Shown in pieces: positions 1 to 13,500 of a stretch of 64,000 nt of DNA; within the stretch, counting starts at the first letter, position 1, and every line of letters begins with the position of its first letter. Under the pieces are notes generated by a model. The model was given only the letters and a program-made list of their open reading frames with translations, was not told the DNA's origin and ran no database searches. The stretch is taken from the NCBI GenBank assembly GCA_964019165.1, contig OZ025277.1, positions 10,401,534 to 10,465,533 on the forward strand, read 5' to 3'. This DNA is from Mastigias papua. Lineage: Eukaryota; Cnidaria; Scyphozoa; Rhizostomeae; Mastigiidae. A program made the position numbers and the translations under genes.

Positions 1-1054
1 CTTTGTTACTACCATGCATAACAAGGATTAGAGAAAGGCAGGGATCTAGACCCCCAGGACTCCTGCATCCTTATATTGGCCTTCGATCCTTTTCTTATAA
101 GAAACGTGCAGTCCAATTGTGTAGTCGCGGGCTATTCCAGGACATTTCGCCTTCTGCTCCTAATCTTTAGTGTACTTCATGTCTCGATACATTAACGCTT
201 GCTCTGACGAAGTAAAAACAGCGCCAGAAAGCACATGCCACAGCCATTTTGAGCCATTGTTTCGTATAAATCTTTGTAATCACAGGTATATTAATAAATA
301 CTCGTCGAACTGAGTCTCTTGTATTGTGTAAGTTTACTCACCCAATGGAGGAGGGGTGGAGGGCTTCAGCCCCCTATTCTTGCCAGCCAGCGATTTGTCT
401 GTCCATTATCAAGCAATTTTATTGCTTGTAGCCCGCACAATTTATATATATAGTAGGCACGACGCTGCGAATTAAAAAGTAGGGGGGCTACAGACAAAAA
501 CTGGGGGCAGCCTCTGCAATAAAATATACAGCTTTTAAGAAGTTGTATGGTGAAAGATGTATTGAAACAGGATCTGATAAATCGTATTATTCAAGACACT
601 TTTCGAGAATAAGGTACCAAAATGACCATTCTCTATGTCTTCAGCTTCAACAAGTGATGCTTTAGACAACACAGATAAGCAGAATTCTGAGCTTATTGGC
701 GACCCCGTGGTGAATCCACTTAAATTAATCCCTCCACTTTCAAAATCGCTTCGACGCCCCTGTAAGCTATTTTAGCAACTTTGGCTGACCCTGAGATAAG
801 TCTACAGAAAGCAGTTTGTTCATGGGTTCACTGTAAACATGTCTTGTAAACATCAGTAGAGTAGGTTGAATCAAGCTGGCCCTGTCCTTCGACATTCAAT
901 AGTACTGTATTTGATGTGAGAGTTTGTGTAAGGTTCCATTTGCTTTTTGCCTCGTTTCTGATTGACAACGATTTCGTTTTGGGACGCCCAGACAAGTTAC
1001 CTCCTATCAGCCTTCTCTTCTACCAGGAATTCGAAGTCAGCAAAGTCTAGCAGA
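1..1054. other. Upstream flank of the COX8-like gene
   Basis: No gene is recognised. Around 330-520 lies a G/C-rich block (runs of GGGG and CCCC around a 'tgtagccc' core) that resembles 4420-4640 and looks like a dispersed repeat. The stretch just before 1055 should hold the promoter and 5' leader of the next gene, but I see no clear core-promoter motif. Confidence 0.4.
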
Positions 1055-3276
1055 ATGTCTGGAGTTTTAAGACAAGCATTCCGGCGATTAACTTCACTAG
1101 AAAGCCGAATAGCTATCAGAAACATGTCACAAGACTCAAAGCAGATTGAAGGGGGTAGGAAACCACAGGTACGTATTACGATAATGTCGATGACAATTTC
1201 CTTAGGCCTATCGCCTGTGTTCGTTTGGTGCCAATTTTAGTCCAGTCATATATAGCTATTGTCTAGTTAACATTACCAATCGACACACTCAGGCATTTTA
1301 GCTACACCCTTGGATTTCATTAATTTTACTGCTAGATAGAGAGTTCCTCACATGTTAATCTATAGATGTAAACCTCATACCGGACATAACGAAGATGTAT
1401 TTATGGTGTACTGCGCATACGTCAAAGACAGAAAAATATTTTCTGTGGAAGACTGCTGTTGAAGCTACCATGACAAAATTTTCGTAACGAAACCTTTAAT
1501 TATTTGTAGATGGTTTTCTTCTTACCTCACGAATAGACAGTCACGAGTGTAGTCTATCGCTCTTTAACAAAGCCACCTTGCGGCAACCGAGGGTTCATCT
1601 TTGTTTCGCGCCAGCACGCCAAGGAAATAATGGAGTGTACGTCAGAAATATCCTGCTTAAGTTATATGGAATCCATCCTGGAACTGGACAGGGATATTTT
1701 TTGATAGAGGCGCAGATGCTGATAAATTGAGTCCAAGGGCAGATTGCATTCTTTGTAGTCTGCAGGGTGTATTTTCTCAGCACCACTTACTTTGACTGCT
1801 TCCATGCATCATTTCATTTCATTTTATATTCATTATTTAGCGGTTATTGTTATTATTATTATTCACTATTATTTAATGGTTTAAAATGGTACTAAAATAC
1901 TAATTTGGACCTACTTAAACTATGCAAAAGCTAAACAGAGAACAAATATCTGACAAAATAACAAAAAATAGTACCATGTTCTGATTATATGCATATTCTG
2001 CACATGCACTGTTCACCTGTCTGATTTTTTATTTTGTGTTTTTGAAATCTGCAAGTGACAGTTCTTGTTTTATATATACTGTCATTAAAGGTGCAGCAAA
2101 GAAAACTTCTCGTGAATGATAAATATTCTACTCTGTATGATGTTGTCTTTGTTTCTGGAATTTCGCAAAACTCTTTCTAAGTTCTTGTGCTACACATTTT
2201 TCATAAAGCTCCTATGCAATTTATGGATTTATGCTATTTCATTACTGTATATTTTAATCAGCAGCTTTTGTAAACTTTTCATTCGGGTGGTAAAAGTGTT
2301 AGGATGTTCAAGTAACAATTGAAATGAAGAGTCCTAGTTTTTTTGGAGGATCATTACACTGCATGTTTATGGGCAAAGTCTATCCTTTTGTTTGCATTTT
2401 TATAACAGAATAGCCATGTCAATGGGCAATAATTGAACTTTGACAGAAACACCACATTGCAAATATATAATGCTTATCATGCTTATTAAATTTATGCTTG
2501 TTGTCAATTTCAACTCCAAGGGGTTTGGCTTATCTTCTTGTTTGCATTTTAATTTCATTTATATTTAGGCATAGATTTTGCTTATTTTTCATCCCAAGAA
2601 ATATCAAGTAGAATTTACATACTATATATAAATACTTACTTTTATACATATATTATATAAATATATGCATGTATACATATATTTATTTTTTTATTGATCA
2701 CAGGTTCTGCTGAAGCAGTCAAACTCTTGTAATTCAAATAGCAAGGCATATTTGTCTCAGACTAGTTAGTCAACTTCTAGTCAGAGTCCAGAAAAAGTGA
2801 CGGCTCCACAGTTCTGAGCTGGAGGAAGATTTTGCTTTCTATGTCGTATTTCAAGAAAGTTTTGTAATTCATATCAACAATCCAGTTTCAATGAAATTTT
2901 TGTTAATGCAACATCGGCTGTGAAAGGCACAGCCCTTCTACAGTAAGAATTCTTTGAGACATATACAATGCAGAGTTCAAGAACTTTGATGAGTTTTGAT
3001 TGTCTTAAAACAGGAAAGTTTATGATGAAGATTTGACACCCGGAGGAACGTTGGAACTTTTTCTGGACTCTGCTTCTAGTTTGTTAGACTTCAGAGTCAT
3101 TTGACCAATGAGGTTCTACTGTACTTTCCTAGCTAAAGTCTTAAGTTATGTTTAATTTTCTACCATTCTAGACAATGTTTGAGACACTGGTTACCCTTTC
3201 ACTAATTAGTGTTGGAGTCCTTGGCCTTCCAGGAGTACTGATGCTCACCAGAGAAAGACCTAAAGATACCAATTAG
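1055..3276 (+). CDS. Small mitochondrial-type membrane protein, COX8-like (2 exons)
   Basis: Exon 1 is 1055-1168 and exon 2 is 3172-3276. The donor CAG|GTACGT and the acceptor after TTCTAG join in phase 0 to give 72 residues. The N-terminus (MSGVLRQAFRRLTSLESRIA) is rich in Arg and Ser with no acidic residues until the Glu, like a mitochondrial presequence. Exon 2 codes for one hydrophobic helix with a central Leu-Pro-Gly and ends in a charged tail (TRERPKDTN). Length, presequence and a single helix containing a Pro near its C-terminal half match cytochrome c oxidase subunit 8, an inner-membrane subunit of complex IV. The match rests on architecture and a few residues, so another small respiratory subunit is possible. 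The reading frame and splice pair are well supported; the family name is an inference. Confidence 0.5.
1169..3171 (+). other. Intron of the COX8-like gene
   Basis: A 2.0-kb A+T-rich intron, very long for a gene with 219 coding bases. It contains T-rich stretches and TATATA tracts (about 2630-2700). No coding exon or mobile element is recognised inside it. Confidence 0.45.
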
Positions 3277-3699
3277 ACAATAACTGAGAAGAGAAATTGT
3301 TGAGTGGACTAGTATCAAGATGACATATGAACAACACTACTTATTATTGGATGAGAATGTTATTAGCTGTTGCATGAGCTTCCATTTGAAGTTTTAACTT
3401 AATTTTCTTGTATGTTCCTCTTTTGCATCTAAACTCCATCAAGCTTATATGAATTTGGTTGAATAAGTACATTCTTGTAGAATTTTAGATGCTAGATATA
3501 AGGGCATGATTTACTTGATACTTACTGCATCGTAGTGCTGTTGAGGAACCTTGAGGCATTGAGAGTAAAAGAGCCATTTCTAGACTGAGGCATCTTAGAC
3601 TTAGTGCCTCAATTTAAGCTGCAAGTTCCAAAGCTGGGATCGTGGCAAAGTGACTAATTTGGTGTGCAATACACTGTTTTTTGTTTTAAGAACCAGATC

Positions 3700-3850
3700 A
3701 CTTTTGTCAAGGCTCAGTATTCTTAATTTTTGATAATTTCAGATTGAAACTTCTAAAAATTATTCTTTTTTCATGAGTGATTTGTTGCAAATATTTAAGA
3801 AATGGCATGCCCTGTAAAGTGTCTATGACACTACAGTAAGTTGCTTTTAC
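3700..3850 (+). repeat. Dispersed repeat C, copy 1
   Basis: The sequence around 'attcttaatttttgataatt' and 'caaatatttaagaaa' matches 20600-20845 in the same orientation and 57945-58195 in the opposite orientation, with about three quarters of positions alike by eye. No coding content is recognised. Confidence 0.55.
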
Positions 3851-4419
3851 AAGAAAGCAATAAATGCAGATATTTAGTAACAACTTCATCAGAATTTGTT
3901 TGCTTAAAGAATGTGTTCAGCCTCATATAGTTCTTAATTTGTTCTTAATTTCCCAACAGCTTTGAGGCTGGTGGTCTTAAAAAATTGTTCTTATAAAAAA
4001 GGAGTTAATCCAGTTTCATCAAAATTTGAAGATTTAAAACGACAAAGGAAAAGGCTAAACCGTCTTTTCTCTTTGGTACTACATGCATGTACACCAATGA
4101 TAGAGGCAAAACTATCTCTTACCAACACATTGAAGAAAAAGACATTTCATACCCTCAGATATCTGGTATGGGCTACATGGAATGCACTCAAAAGGAACAA
4201 TGCCCTATTTCCTAGAAGGGTTGCCATCTACACAAGCAGAGACTCTTAGAAACTCATGCAACACTCGTGTCGTCACTGAAAAAAGGTTAACAGTTTGTCG
4301 TACAACAAAATCAAGATATCTACATACCATATATCTGTGTTATTGTGCTTATAGGTACACGGTTGGGTAGAACTCAACTGAAAAATGATTAAAAGTACAG
4401 TGTTGTATACTTCTATATA

Positions 4420-4640
4420 CAATCTTAGTGAATTATTGGGGGCAAAGCCCCCCTGGCCAAGTACCTACGGGCCTGTAAGGACAAATTGTTAACAGAAAAG
4501 TTAACAGGCACGGCATTGATGGGGAGCTGGGGAACTTCAACCCCATCCTAACCTTTTGTCAGCCAGTGATTTTCTAGCCTATAACAAACAATTTAATGTT
4601 TGTAGCCCCCAATTTTTGTGTGTAGTCCCCACTTTTTATT
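4420..4640. repeat. Dispersed G/C-rich repeat D
   Basis: A block with a 'ggggagctgggg ... cttcaacccc' arm, then a 'gccagtgattt' core, then 'tttgtagccccc'. A more diverged version lies at 330-520. It probably derives from a nonautonomous element. Boundaries are approximate. Confidence 0.4.
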
Positions 4641-4743
4641 GGGCAGAGTTGTGACTAGTTAAGGGCGGATTTTAATTATCTCGGCAAACCATATTGTATA
4701 TGAATTATTTACCATATGAAAGCTTTTGCCAATTAAAGCCAGA

Positions 4744-4805
4744 TTCAAACGTCGAACTTGAAAAGTTGTGCAGAAAAGTTGGCGCTTGAAAGTTCGACGT
4801 TTGAA
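4744..4805. repeat. Short perfect inverted repeat (hairpin)
   Basis: The left arm 4744-4759 (ttcaaacgtcgaactt) is the exact reverse complement of 4790-4805, with a 30-nt spacer. It may be the core of a small foldback element. No flanking target duplication was identified. Confidence 0.6.
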
Positions 4806-5040
4806 CCAAGCATAATTAAGCAAACAAGTATACTCATTAAAGGCCTTTCAACAGCTCACCCAAATTTGTCTATGATTGCCAGAAGTAGCATTATTATTGA
4901 AGGATCGCAGGTATACACGCTTTATTTTCCTTGGTTTTCTTGCAAGTCCAACACTTGTTTTTTACACTCACAACTATGCAAGTACAGGCTTAGAATTTGT
5001 TTTGAATTGTACCATGTGTGATTGTAATATGTGTGAACTG

Positions 5041-5389
5041 TACCGTAAATCCTCGAATTAGCCCCCTGGGGGCTTATTTATTTTTGATGCTTTTTGGGTT
5101 GGGGCTTATTCAAGGGAGGGCTTATTCTAGGGAGACTTATAAAATTATTTGACAACTGTCATATAAAAAGTTCATTGTCAAAGCTCCTTTTCTCCATACT
5201 ATTACAAGAACAGTCTAAATTTAAGCATTAGTCTTTATTACAGTCTTCATGATCATCTGAGGTGGGGGCTTTTTCGAGGGGGAGGGGCCTATTAACAATT
5301 TGAAGTTCCAACATGGGGGCTTATTCGAGGGAGGGGCTTATTCGAGGGAGGGGCTTATTCGAGGGGGGCTATTTCGAGGATTTACGGTA
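5041..5389. mobile_element. MITE-like element, family A, copy 1
   Basis: The ends are inverted repeats: 'taccgtaaatcctcgaatta' on the left and 'cgaggatttacggta' on the right. The interior contains tandem 'gggcttattcgaggga' units. It may be flanked by TA. The same structure occurs at 21034-21358, and related ends occur at 10245-10692, 30516-31136 and 57551-57847. There is no ORF, so it would be nonautonomous. The superfamily is not resolved. Confidence 0.65.
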
Positions 5390-5402
5390 TTGAGAGACAG
5401 CT

Positions 5403-5404
<2 letters not shown>

Positions 5405-5497
<93 letters not shown>

Positions 5498-5515
5498 GTG
5501 TGTGTGTGTGTGTGT
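5405..5515 (+). repeat. (TG)n microsatellite
   Basis: About 110 bp of nearly uninterrupted TG dinucleotides directly beside the right end of the family A element. The apparent Cys-Val ORF across it is an artefact of the repeat. Confidence 0.95.
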
Positions 5516-7553
5516 TTGTGTCACGTAGCACATGTGAAATCTGCAGTCGGGCAATACATGGCTTTTACAGTAATGTTTGAATCAGAATTACTTTATTGGA
5601 AAGATTAGGGTCTAAAGCCCAAACGTCCAGTGGCGGTGACCCGTTCCTTGGTGAGAACTGGGCCGATTTTAAAAGAGCCACTTTGGATGTTCAGAGGTAG
5701 GTAGAGAGCATTTCAAGGGTGCTCACGTGTTCATCAACTGCAGCAACAACACAAATATAAGAACGAGACACGTTACAATTCTTCGATGAGATGGAAAACA
5801 ATTTATGCAGCCGTTTGACTAGAGTTTTCACAGAGAGAATAGTACCCTTCAAACGCAATTGATTGTAAAGAAGGTTCCTGTTCACACCTTCTGTTAAGTA
5901 TGGAGAAACTCTGTCCATTCTGTCGTTCGCAAGGAATTTAGACAAGGATTATTTATGGGGCCTTCAACTGGCAATCGATGACTGCACAGGTATTCTTGTG
6001 GAAACCAAGAGAAAAAGTGTTTCTTAAGGATTAAGAATCAGCACTAAAATAATAAATATAAGCTAGGGAAGTATTGTGCTGGTAGGCAAGAAGAGGGGCC
6101 TTCCTATGTTGAATGCCATGAATAAGATGATCAAGCCTAGCTTTGTGATAGTTGTGGCTGTGTCAGGAGCAGCTGTAATGTGTTTAGTTCTTTTCGCAAG
6201 CCGATGTAATAATTCAAGTAGCGGTGAGTAAAGACCTACTTTTTCTTGACACTTTGGAGACTTTATTACTTTTCTTACTTTTTGCAGTAAAGAGAATTGG
6301 CCAATGAGAGCCACAAAAGTCACTGTAATTATTGGCTCGAAATCAGGTTTCAAAGTAAGGGGGACATTAGATAGGATATTATGTAAATTAATCGTAGTCA
6401 CATATCTTCCCATTACTTAGGATTATAGAATGACATAGTGCATTAGCACTGGAATGAGCAGGTAATACAAAGAAAGATGCTTTATCCTCGCCATTCCACA
6501 TAGGCCTTCAATTAGAGGCAGTACGTACTTTGCTCAATAGTAGTGTACTTTTTCTAGCAAATGTTTCCCAGAATTATAAGGAATTTATAATATATTTTTC
6601 AAAAGAAAATTTAGAAGGTGAACTTCTTCACTCTTCTGGAAGATCATTTCACATTTTTGCTCCCATATAATGATATGTGATGAACTAAATTGGCACCCTT
6701 TGTCTGATTGTCAAATGCCAACAGAAAAGGTACAGTTTTGCTCCCTGTATCTTCCATAAAGGATGGGAAGTGTCCTCCTGTTTTATCAGCTACAGTATGA
6801 ACTTTTGTGATCTCTTAGGGATCATTCAATAGGTACATAAAAGAAAAATTTTCCTTTTACCTCATACCTATTGTGCTTCATCCTTGTTGCTTAGCATTCA
6901 TGCATGAATTTATTTCTAGAATCACCTTGAAGACCATATTCTATTTCTGTCAATGTAATAGAAGCTATAATGTTGCTTTTCTTTGTCTTGATGTTTCCGG
7001 CATATTTTCATGTATTCAAGTTAGAGGCATATGCATAGGTATAAGTTCATGTATTCATGTGTTCAAGTTGAATGTAAACATCAAGATGAAGAAATGTCTC
7101 TGTTCCTTGTTGCGATCTTGGTTCTGAAGTTTATCCTAAAGCTGTATTTCCCAACAACTAAATCAATGTTGCTTTTCTCTTGGATTTGAACTTTTGTAGA
7201 AATATGATCTATATGTAGAATATGAACTTAACTTGAATCATCTAAGTATGTCTTTTGTTATGCTTCCTATTGTTCTGATGTCAATAGATCTTGTTATCCC
7301 TTCTCCATGTGAAGTATGGAATTTCCACTACCCAAACTTATCTATTCATATGACTTTTATAAGAACCTTTTAAGCCTAGGTCCATAAAAGGGAGGTTCTT
7401 CTGTGCTGGTTTTTGCTGAGCACCCACAGTGTCCTAACCAATGTATTCTTCTATTTTCATTTGATGTGCTAGGTAATTAATGTTTACTAACTTAATCATG
7501 CATGCATACCATGCAGCATCAGTTTGCATTTGTTTAACTTTTCTTCTTGGCAG
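5516..7553. other. Unassigned stretch upstream of B3GAT3 exons
   Basis: B3GAT3 proteins begin with a short cytosolic tail and a membrane anchor, so at least one upstream coding exon ending in phase 1 should lie here or further left. I could not pick it out. Minus-strand ORFs at 5691-5945 and 6063-6413 (the latter hydrophobic in parts) match nothing I recognise and may be chance or degraded repeat. Confidence 0.4.
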
Positions 7554-10500
7554 TGTTGACTGAAGCAAGAAATCAGTTGGATGCATTAGTAATCCAGCAG
7601 TCTCTAGTGCATGATCGATTGAATTCTATGGCAAGGAAGATGGGTAGTGTTGCTCAGATGGGCAGAAGGAATACTGATTTGCCAATAATTTATGCTGTTA
7701 CACCCACATACAAGAGATTCACACAAAAAGCAGATCTAACTAGGTTATCACAAACCTTTATGCATATTCCAAATTTCCATTGGATTGTAGTGGAGGATGC
7801 AGAAAAGACTTCAGATGTTGTAAAGAATTTATTAGATATTAAGAAAGTTAAATATACACACCTTGCAGTAAAGACGCAAGCAAGGCTGTTGAAAAAAGAA
7901 CATGATCCTCACTGGAAGAAGCATAGGGGGGTAGATCAGAGAAATTTTGGCCTGAAATGGATCAGAGAAAATGTCAAGGAAACTCATGGTGTTGTTTATT
8001 TTGCTGATGATGATAATACATATGATATTGAAATTTTTGCTGAGGTGAGATAAATTCTCAAACTCACTTTTGTTATACATGTCAATATTTTTGAACAAAA
8101 TTAACAAAATTGTTAATTCTGCAATGATCAGACAAGACTGGTGAGCCACAGCATTGGCCAAGTGTTTGTAGGGCCTCAATACCAAGTGGTTAATGTGCAA
8201 AGTAAGGATCAACTGAGTTAGATCAAGCTTTGTCATTTTTAATTGTTTCTGTTTCAAATCATTTCACCACAACCCAACAGCCAATTTGGTTGTCTGCCCT
8301 ATCACTGGCTGGTTTATGCTCAGAGGGCTTAGTCTTAAGGCTCAGTCTATGGGCTTAGTCTTATCTGTGGTTCCAGCCTGGGTACTCAACCTGAAGGCTT
8401 ATGGTGCAGAACATACACTATATTCCAATATAAACTTAGCTGCAAGAAACTTGGTGTACATTATGGTATGGAACAATGTTAGTCGCTTGCTTTCACTATG
8501 AATGTATATGCCATAGTTAATAGCCAGGTAAGGCTATAGTTCTTAAAGTTACAAGAATTAGTTTTGGCTATAGTTGTCATATATTGGTGTTATTAAACAT
8601 TTCAATCCCCCCTCCCCTGTGGTTAGCTTTTAGCTTATAGGGTGGCCTGAGCTCCTACTTTAGGCAGGGCAACCTTGTTTTTCAGTTCTCTGTAGCCTAT
8701 ATAATATTTCGATGTATCACTGATATTTGACAAATCAACACCTCTCATTTCATTTCATATTTCATTTCATATATTTTAGGAGGGTGACCCTTCAGCAATG
8801 GCTGTTTTTCAAGGGGCCCTCCGACAAAATTTACAATATTTATAAATAAAAAAATAACTTAGAATAATAAAAGAACTAAGTTTTAAAATCTAATTACAAT
8901 ACAAGGATAAAATTATTGTATGTAGATTTTAAACTTAGTTCTTTTATTATTCTAACTTATTTTTATTTGTAAATGTTGTAAATTTTGTTAGAGGGCCCCT
9001 TGAAGTATGTTTTATATTTTTTACAACTTCTTTATACTTGAACTCATTATTAAATAAATTGGATTTTGGTTGAATGTAAATGTAGACAAAACCTATAAAT
9101 TTTTCCTCATGTTTGGAGATTTGCAAATGGCCACCACTCTAGCTTTGCTTGATCAGTCAGGGTACATTTGTATTGACAAGCTATTACTATAAATGTGTGC
9201 ATCATTTCATATTGTTAGCTGGAATTGTTTTTATGATGTAAACCTCTTTATAGATGAGATTCACAAAGACAGTTTCAGTTTGGCCTGTAGCACTGGTTGG
9301 TGGACTTAGATGGGAAGGACCAATATGTGTTTATGGCAAAGTTATAAACTTTTTTACTGCATGGCAGACAGATAGGGAGTTCCCTTTGGATATGGCTGCC
9401 TTTGCCATCAGCTTAGATATTATTCAGCAATATGGTAATGTATATATTGATCCAGAATCAAGAATTGGTTACTTAGAGACAGATTTTTTGCAAGCACTTG
9501 GCATAAAAAAGGAGGATATGGAGCCTAGAGCCAACAATTGTAGAAAGGTATGTATTTATCTGTTCTAAAAGGCAGTCAGAAATCAAACATATCAGTGAAA
9601 ATAACTTATGCATTGTAAAATTAGAAGAGTTGGGTTTTGAAGCAAGCTCCTTGAAGGTATATTGTGGCAGTTTTCTTGATTTTATGCAAGCTAAATCCAT
9701 AACAGATAGGTAAAAAGAAAATCCATAGCTGCAAATTATTTAGATAATTTGATATCATTAGCTCTGGAAAATATATTGGTCAAACAATATGCAGTTAGTC
9801 ACTTATCAGAACTGCTACCACCAGTGAAACTATCTTAGCACATCTCTGGTATCTTGTACACTTGCTGGAAATTGCTGATTATATCAAACGCTGTTGTGAT
9901 TACATACTTCAAATAAGCAACAGAGCCATGTCATATTTTCATATGTATTCTCATTCTGATCCATATTCACAACATTGATTTTTACTCAAAAGCAATATTC
10001 TGCCAGCATTTCATGATGTGACATTATGGTCTGTAACTGAGTATCTAGTTTTGTAGGTGGGGATTAACTCTAATCTTGGAAATGGGAGCTTGGTGATAAA
10101 ATTAATTATTAATCAGAACAACGACAGATAGAGACCCATTGTTCTTTGGTAATAGGCAATTTACAACTTTAAATGATGATTCAACCAGTGAATATAATAG
10201 GTGACTAAACAGTATTGAAAAAACTGTGACTATAAACGGTAGCATACCATAATTTCTCTTTTAAGCACCCCTCTCAATTAAACCCCCCTCTCCAATCAGC
10301 CCCCCTTTGCAGAAGGAAAAATTTATTAAGCCCCCTCTCTGTTAAGCCCCCCTCAAAAATGTAGATACTGGCGAACGTAATTATGTTTATAACGAGCATA
10401 CACTTTGTGGTATTGATGACGTTCATTAGTACTGCTGCAAACCAGATCAAAATCAAGCTCAGGTGTCTGCATGCTGCACACAGAAATGATAATAACTGAT

Positions 10501-13500
10501 GAAGATGGCAATGTTATTGATGGAGATTGGTAAAATATACATATAATTTCACCATAGAAAATCTGTTCATAATTCAAAAATTTATTAAGCCCACCCTCTC
10601 AATCAAACCTCAAACCCCCTCTCCAATAAGCCCCCTTTTAAATTGCTTGAAAACAATAAGCCCCCCAGGGGCTTAATCGAGAGTTTATGGTAAATACTCA
10701 TTTACATAAATAGGCCAAGGTGTTTCTCTATCACCACTGATAATGAATACCCAGAGGCGGAAGCGTTCGTTTCTGTCACTGCTTATAGTCGTGGTTTTTT
10801 CAACACGGTTCAGTCACCGTTTCTAGTAGCCACTTATAACCCTTAAGTCGCCGCTTATAGTCAACATTACGTTGCTGTTTAAGTCGTATATTACTATGAA
10901 ATGACCATGAAATATAAAGAACAATATGTCTCTATTTGCCATCCTCCTGACTGATAATTTATATTATTATTGTTAATCTAATCAGTAATATCTTTTAGTC
11001 ATTATTGCGTCTACCAATTCTACCCAACAAATTTTACACTGCCTATTAGTAGAGCGGTGTATAATTGTAGTTTAATTGTTATAATCGAATGAGAAGTTAA
11101 AAAAAAATTACCATCACATACCTGATTACATGCAACAACCTATCCTCAGTCTCTACTCGAATTTTCAAACGTCCATTTTGACATGTGCTTTTCAAACTCC
11201 ATTCATCACAATCGGTCGAGGTGTTATTCAGGGGACTGTTTAAGCCCATTACCCTACAACCTCTATTTTAATACATTTATTCATTACATCTCTGAACAGA
11301 AATTCAAGCGATTTGGTTTCACAATCAGTTCTTTCTATACCCCACCCACTAGTATAAATTTGCAGATGATGCTGCAGTCATTACTGGTCTCGAGAATGAA
11401 AATCAAACCCTACTGAATCATTTCACTAGATGGTATACATGGGCAGATATGATCATCAGGGTTGAGAAATGTTCCACCTTTGGTATAAGAAATTCATCAA
11501 CTTCATCAACCCGGTATCTTCCTAAGTTGACAATAAATCATGAAATTGTCCCAACTGTAGACATAACAAATCTTTTATATATTCTTGGTAGACATTTCAA
11601 TTATGCTATAGATAACCAAATCTATATGTCGATAGATAGCCAAATCTATATGTCGGAGGCTTTCGAAATCCTCAACAATTTAATGAAAAATAGGTGATCT
11701 GTCCTGTCATCCATAAAATAAACTTAGATTGATAATACAGTTGCTTAGTACACTCACCAATGGCTTGAACTTCCTATTAACTCTACTAAAATATGGAATT
11801 ATCTGTATTTTGCCCTCTACGAAGTTTATTCAGTGCCAGACTATAAAAAGAAATGCTCTTAAATCTTATCCTAATCCTGACGTAATTTAATTATGGGCTG
11901 AATCTAGTAATGGTACTGATATTCAGTATGACCAATATAAGAATAGTATACAAGTTCCAACCACTATTTGGAAACACCATAGATCGTATTAATCATGCAT
12001 TAATATCCCAAGATTTCATTTTGTCCTCCATCCAAGGTTCATGTTGTTTGGTCCACTGTAGAACAAAATATGCCTAGGAACTTCTTCAATTTCATGATTA
12101 AATACCTAAACAACACTGCCAACCAGAAGGAACCTTCACAAATGGTCTCTTTCCGATTCTCCTTCGTGCTCTTTCTGCCTTCATCCAGAAACACGTCAAC
12201 ATGTTGTCTCGAGTTGCAATTCATACCTTGTGGATGGTAGATACACCTGGCATCACAACTCCGTGCTTCTCTTGCTCGCAAGATCATTCTCTTCTTTGCA
12301 GAGTAGCATGTTAAATGCTGGTCTCCCTTTCTTCTCATTTTCTTCTCATCTTCTTCTCATCTTCTTCTCATCTTCTTCTCATCTTCTTCTCATCTTCTTC
12401 TCATCTTCTTCTCATCTTCTTCTCATCTTCTTCTCATCTTCTTCTTTGGTCACTGGTGACTTCCTTAGGCCAGATCTTGTATTGATCTCCCCTGATAATA
12501 TTCTCTATCTCCTAGAACTTACTCTAGGATTCGAAACCAATATAGAAAGCAACTGCAATCGTAGGGCTGCTAAATACAAGCCTCTATTGCGCGATCTTAG
12601 GTCATACTATTGCAGTACCCATTTTATAAACCTGTCAATGAGTGCCCTTGGATTTTTGGATCCTCCTCTGATTTAGTAATGACGATGATGGACGATTTAT
12701 GTGTTGACAAAAATAGCCGAAGTCAAATTGTCAAAAAATCATCAATGTTTCTGTTCGCTGCACTTATTATTTTTTCTGCCGAAGGAATAAACCGTGGACG
12801 AATCCGGAATATACATTTATATACTTCTGTGTGTATGCATCTTATCTTTTTGTTTCTTTTTAATTTATGCTTATTTTAGTTAACGTCTTTATACAGACAA
12901 CCCAATAGTACACTACCTGTAATTAGCGAGGTGTATCACTGTATCTTTGTTAATTTTATCTTCTTATAAAAATGAGATAAGTTTAAAAGATCATTATTTT
13001 AAGATTTGTAGCACTTAGTGGAGTGCTAGGTGATAGAGGCTTTAGGTGTATTTTAGTAGCACTTGCTTTTTCAGAGAGGTACTAGGACTTTCAACCTAAG
13101 AAAAAGTTATTAGGAATGATTTGTTGTAAGAATTTTCTGCTTTTTCCTATAAGGTATATTACGCACTGTAGCGGTGCTATGTACCAAGAGTATTCCACAT
13201 TCGCATGACTTTGGATGGGCATTTCAGTGTATTGTTGTATAAAATAACTGTAAATAAATAATGTTTGGAAAGTTTATTAATAGAGTTGGTAAATGCCGTA
13301 ACAGAACACGCCAGTTTCGTTATTTTGGAAATAATCAGGGTGTGCACAGTTTACAGAGGCATCCAGAGGAATGCGAGAAGGGAATTGTTAAAATATGGAC
13401 CTGTAATAGTATTGAGCGTTTGTTTTTCTTGTATTATGGTCGTCTTAAAAGTTTTGTATTTGTTATGTGTTTCAGATATTGGTCTGGCATACGCAGACAG

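Larger units (their letters stand above)
3277..5040. other. Intergenic stretch with repeat fragments
   Basis: No gene is recognised. It holds a copy of dispersed repeat C (3700-3850), a G/C-rich repeat D fragment (4420-4640) and a perfect 16-bp inverted repeat (4744-4759 with 4790-4805). A plus-strand ORF at 3962-4249 has no family resemblance that I can name. Confidence 0.4.

Noticed and set aside
5300..5608. Cys-Val repeat ORF
   Set aside because: Translation of the (TG)n microsatellite with an adjoining MITE end; not a gene.
7832..8257. Minus-strand ORF of 141 codons
   Set aside because: Mostly antisense to the B3GAT3 exon 7554-8044.
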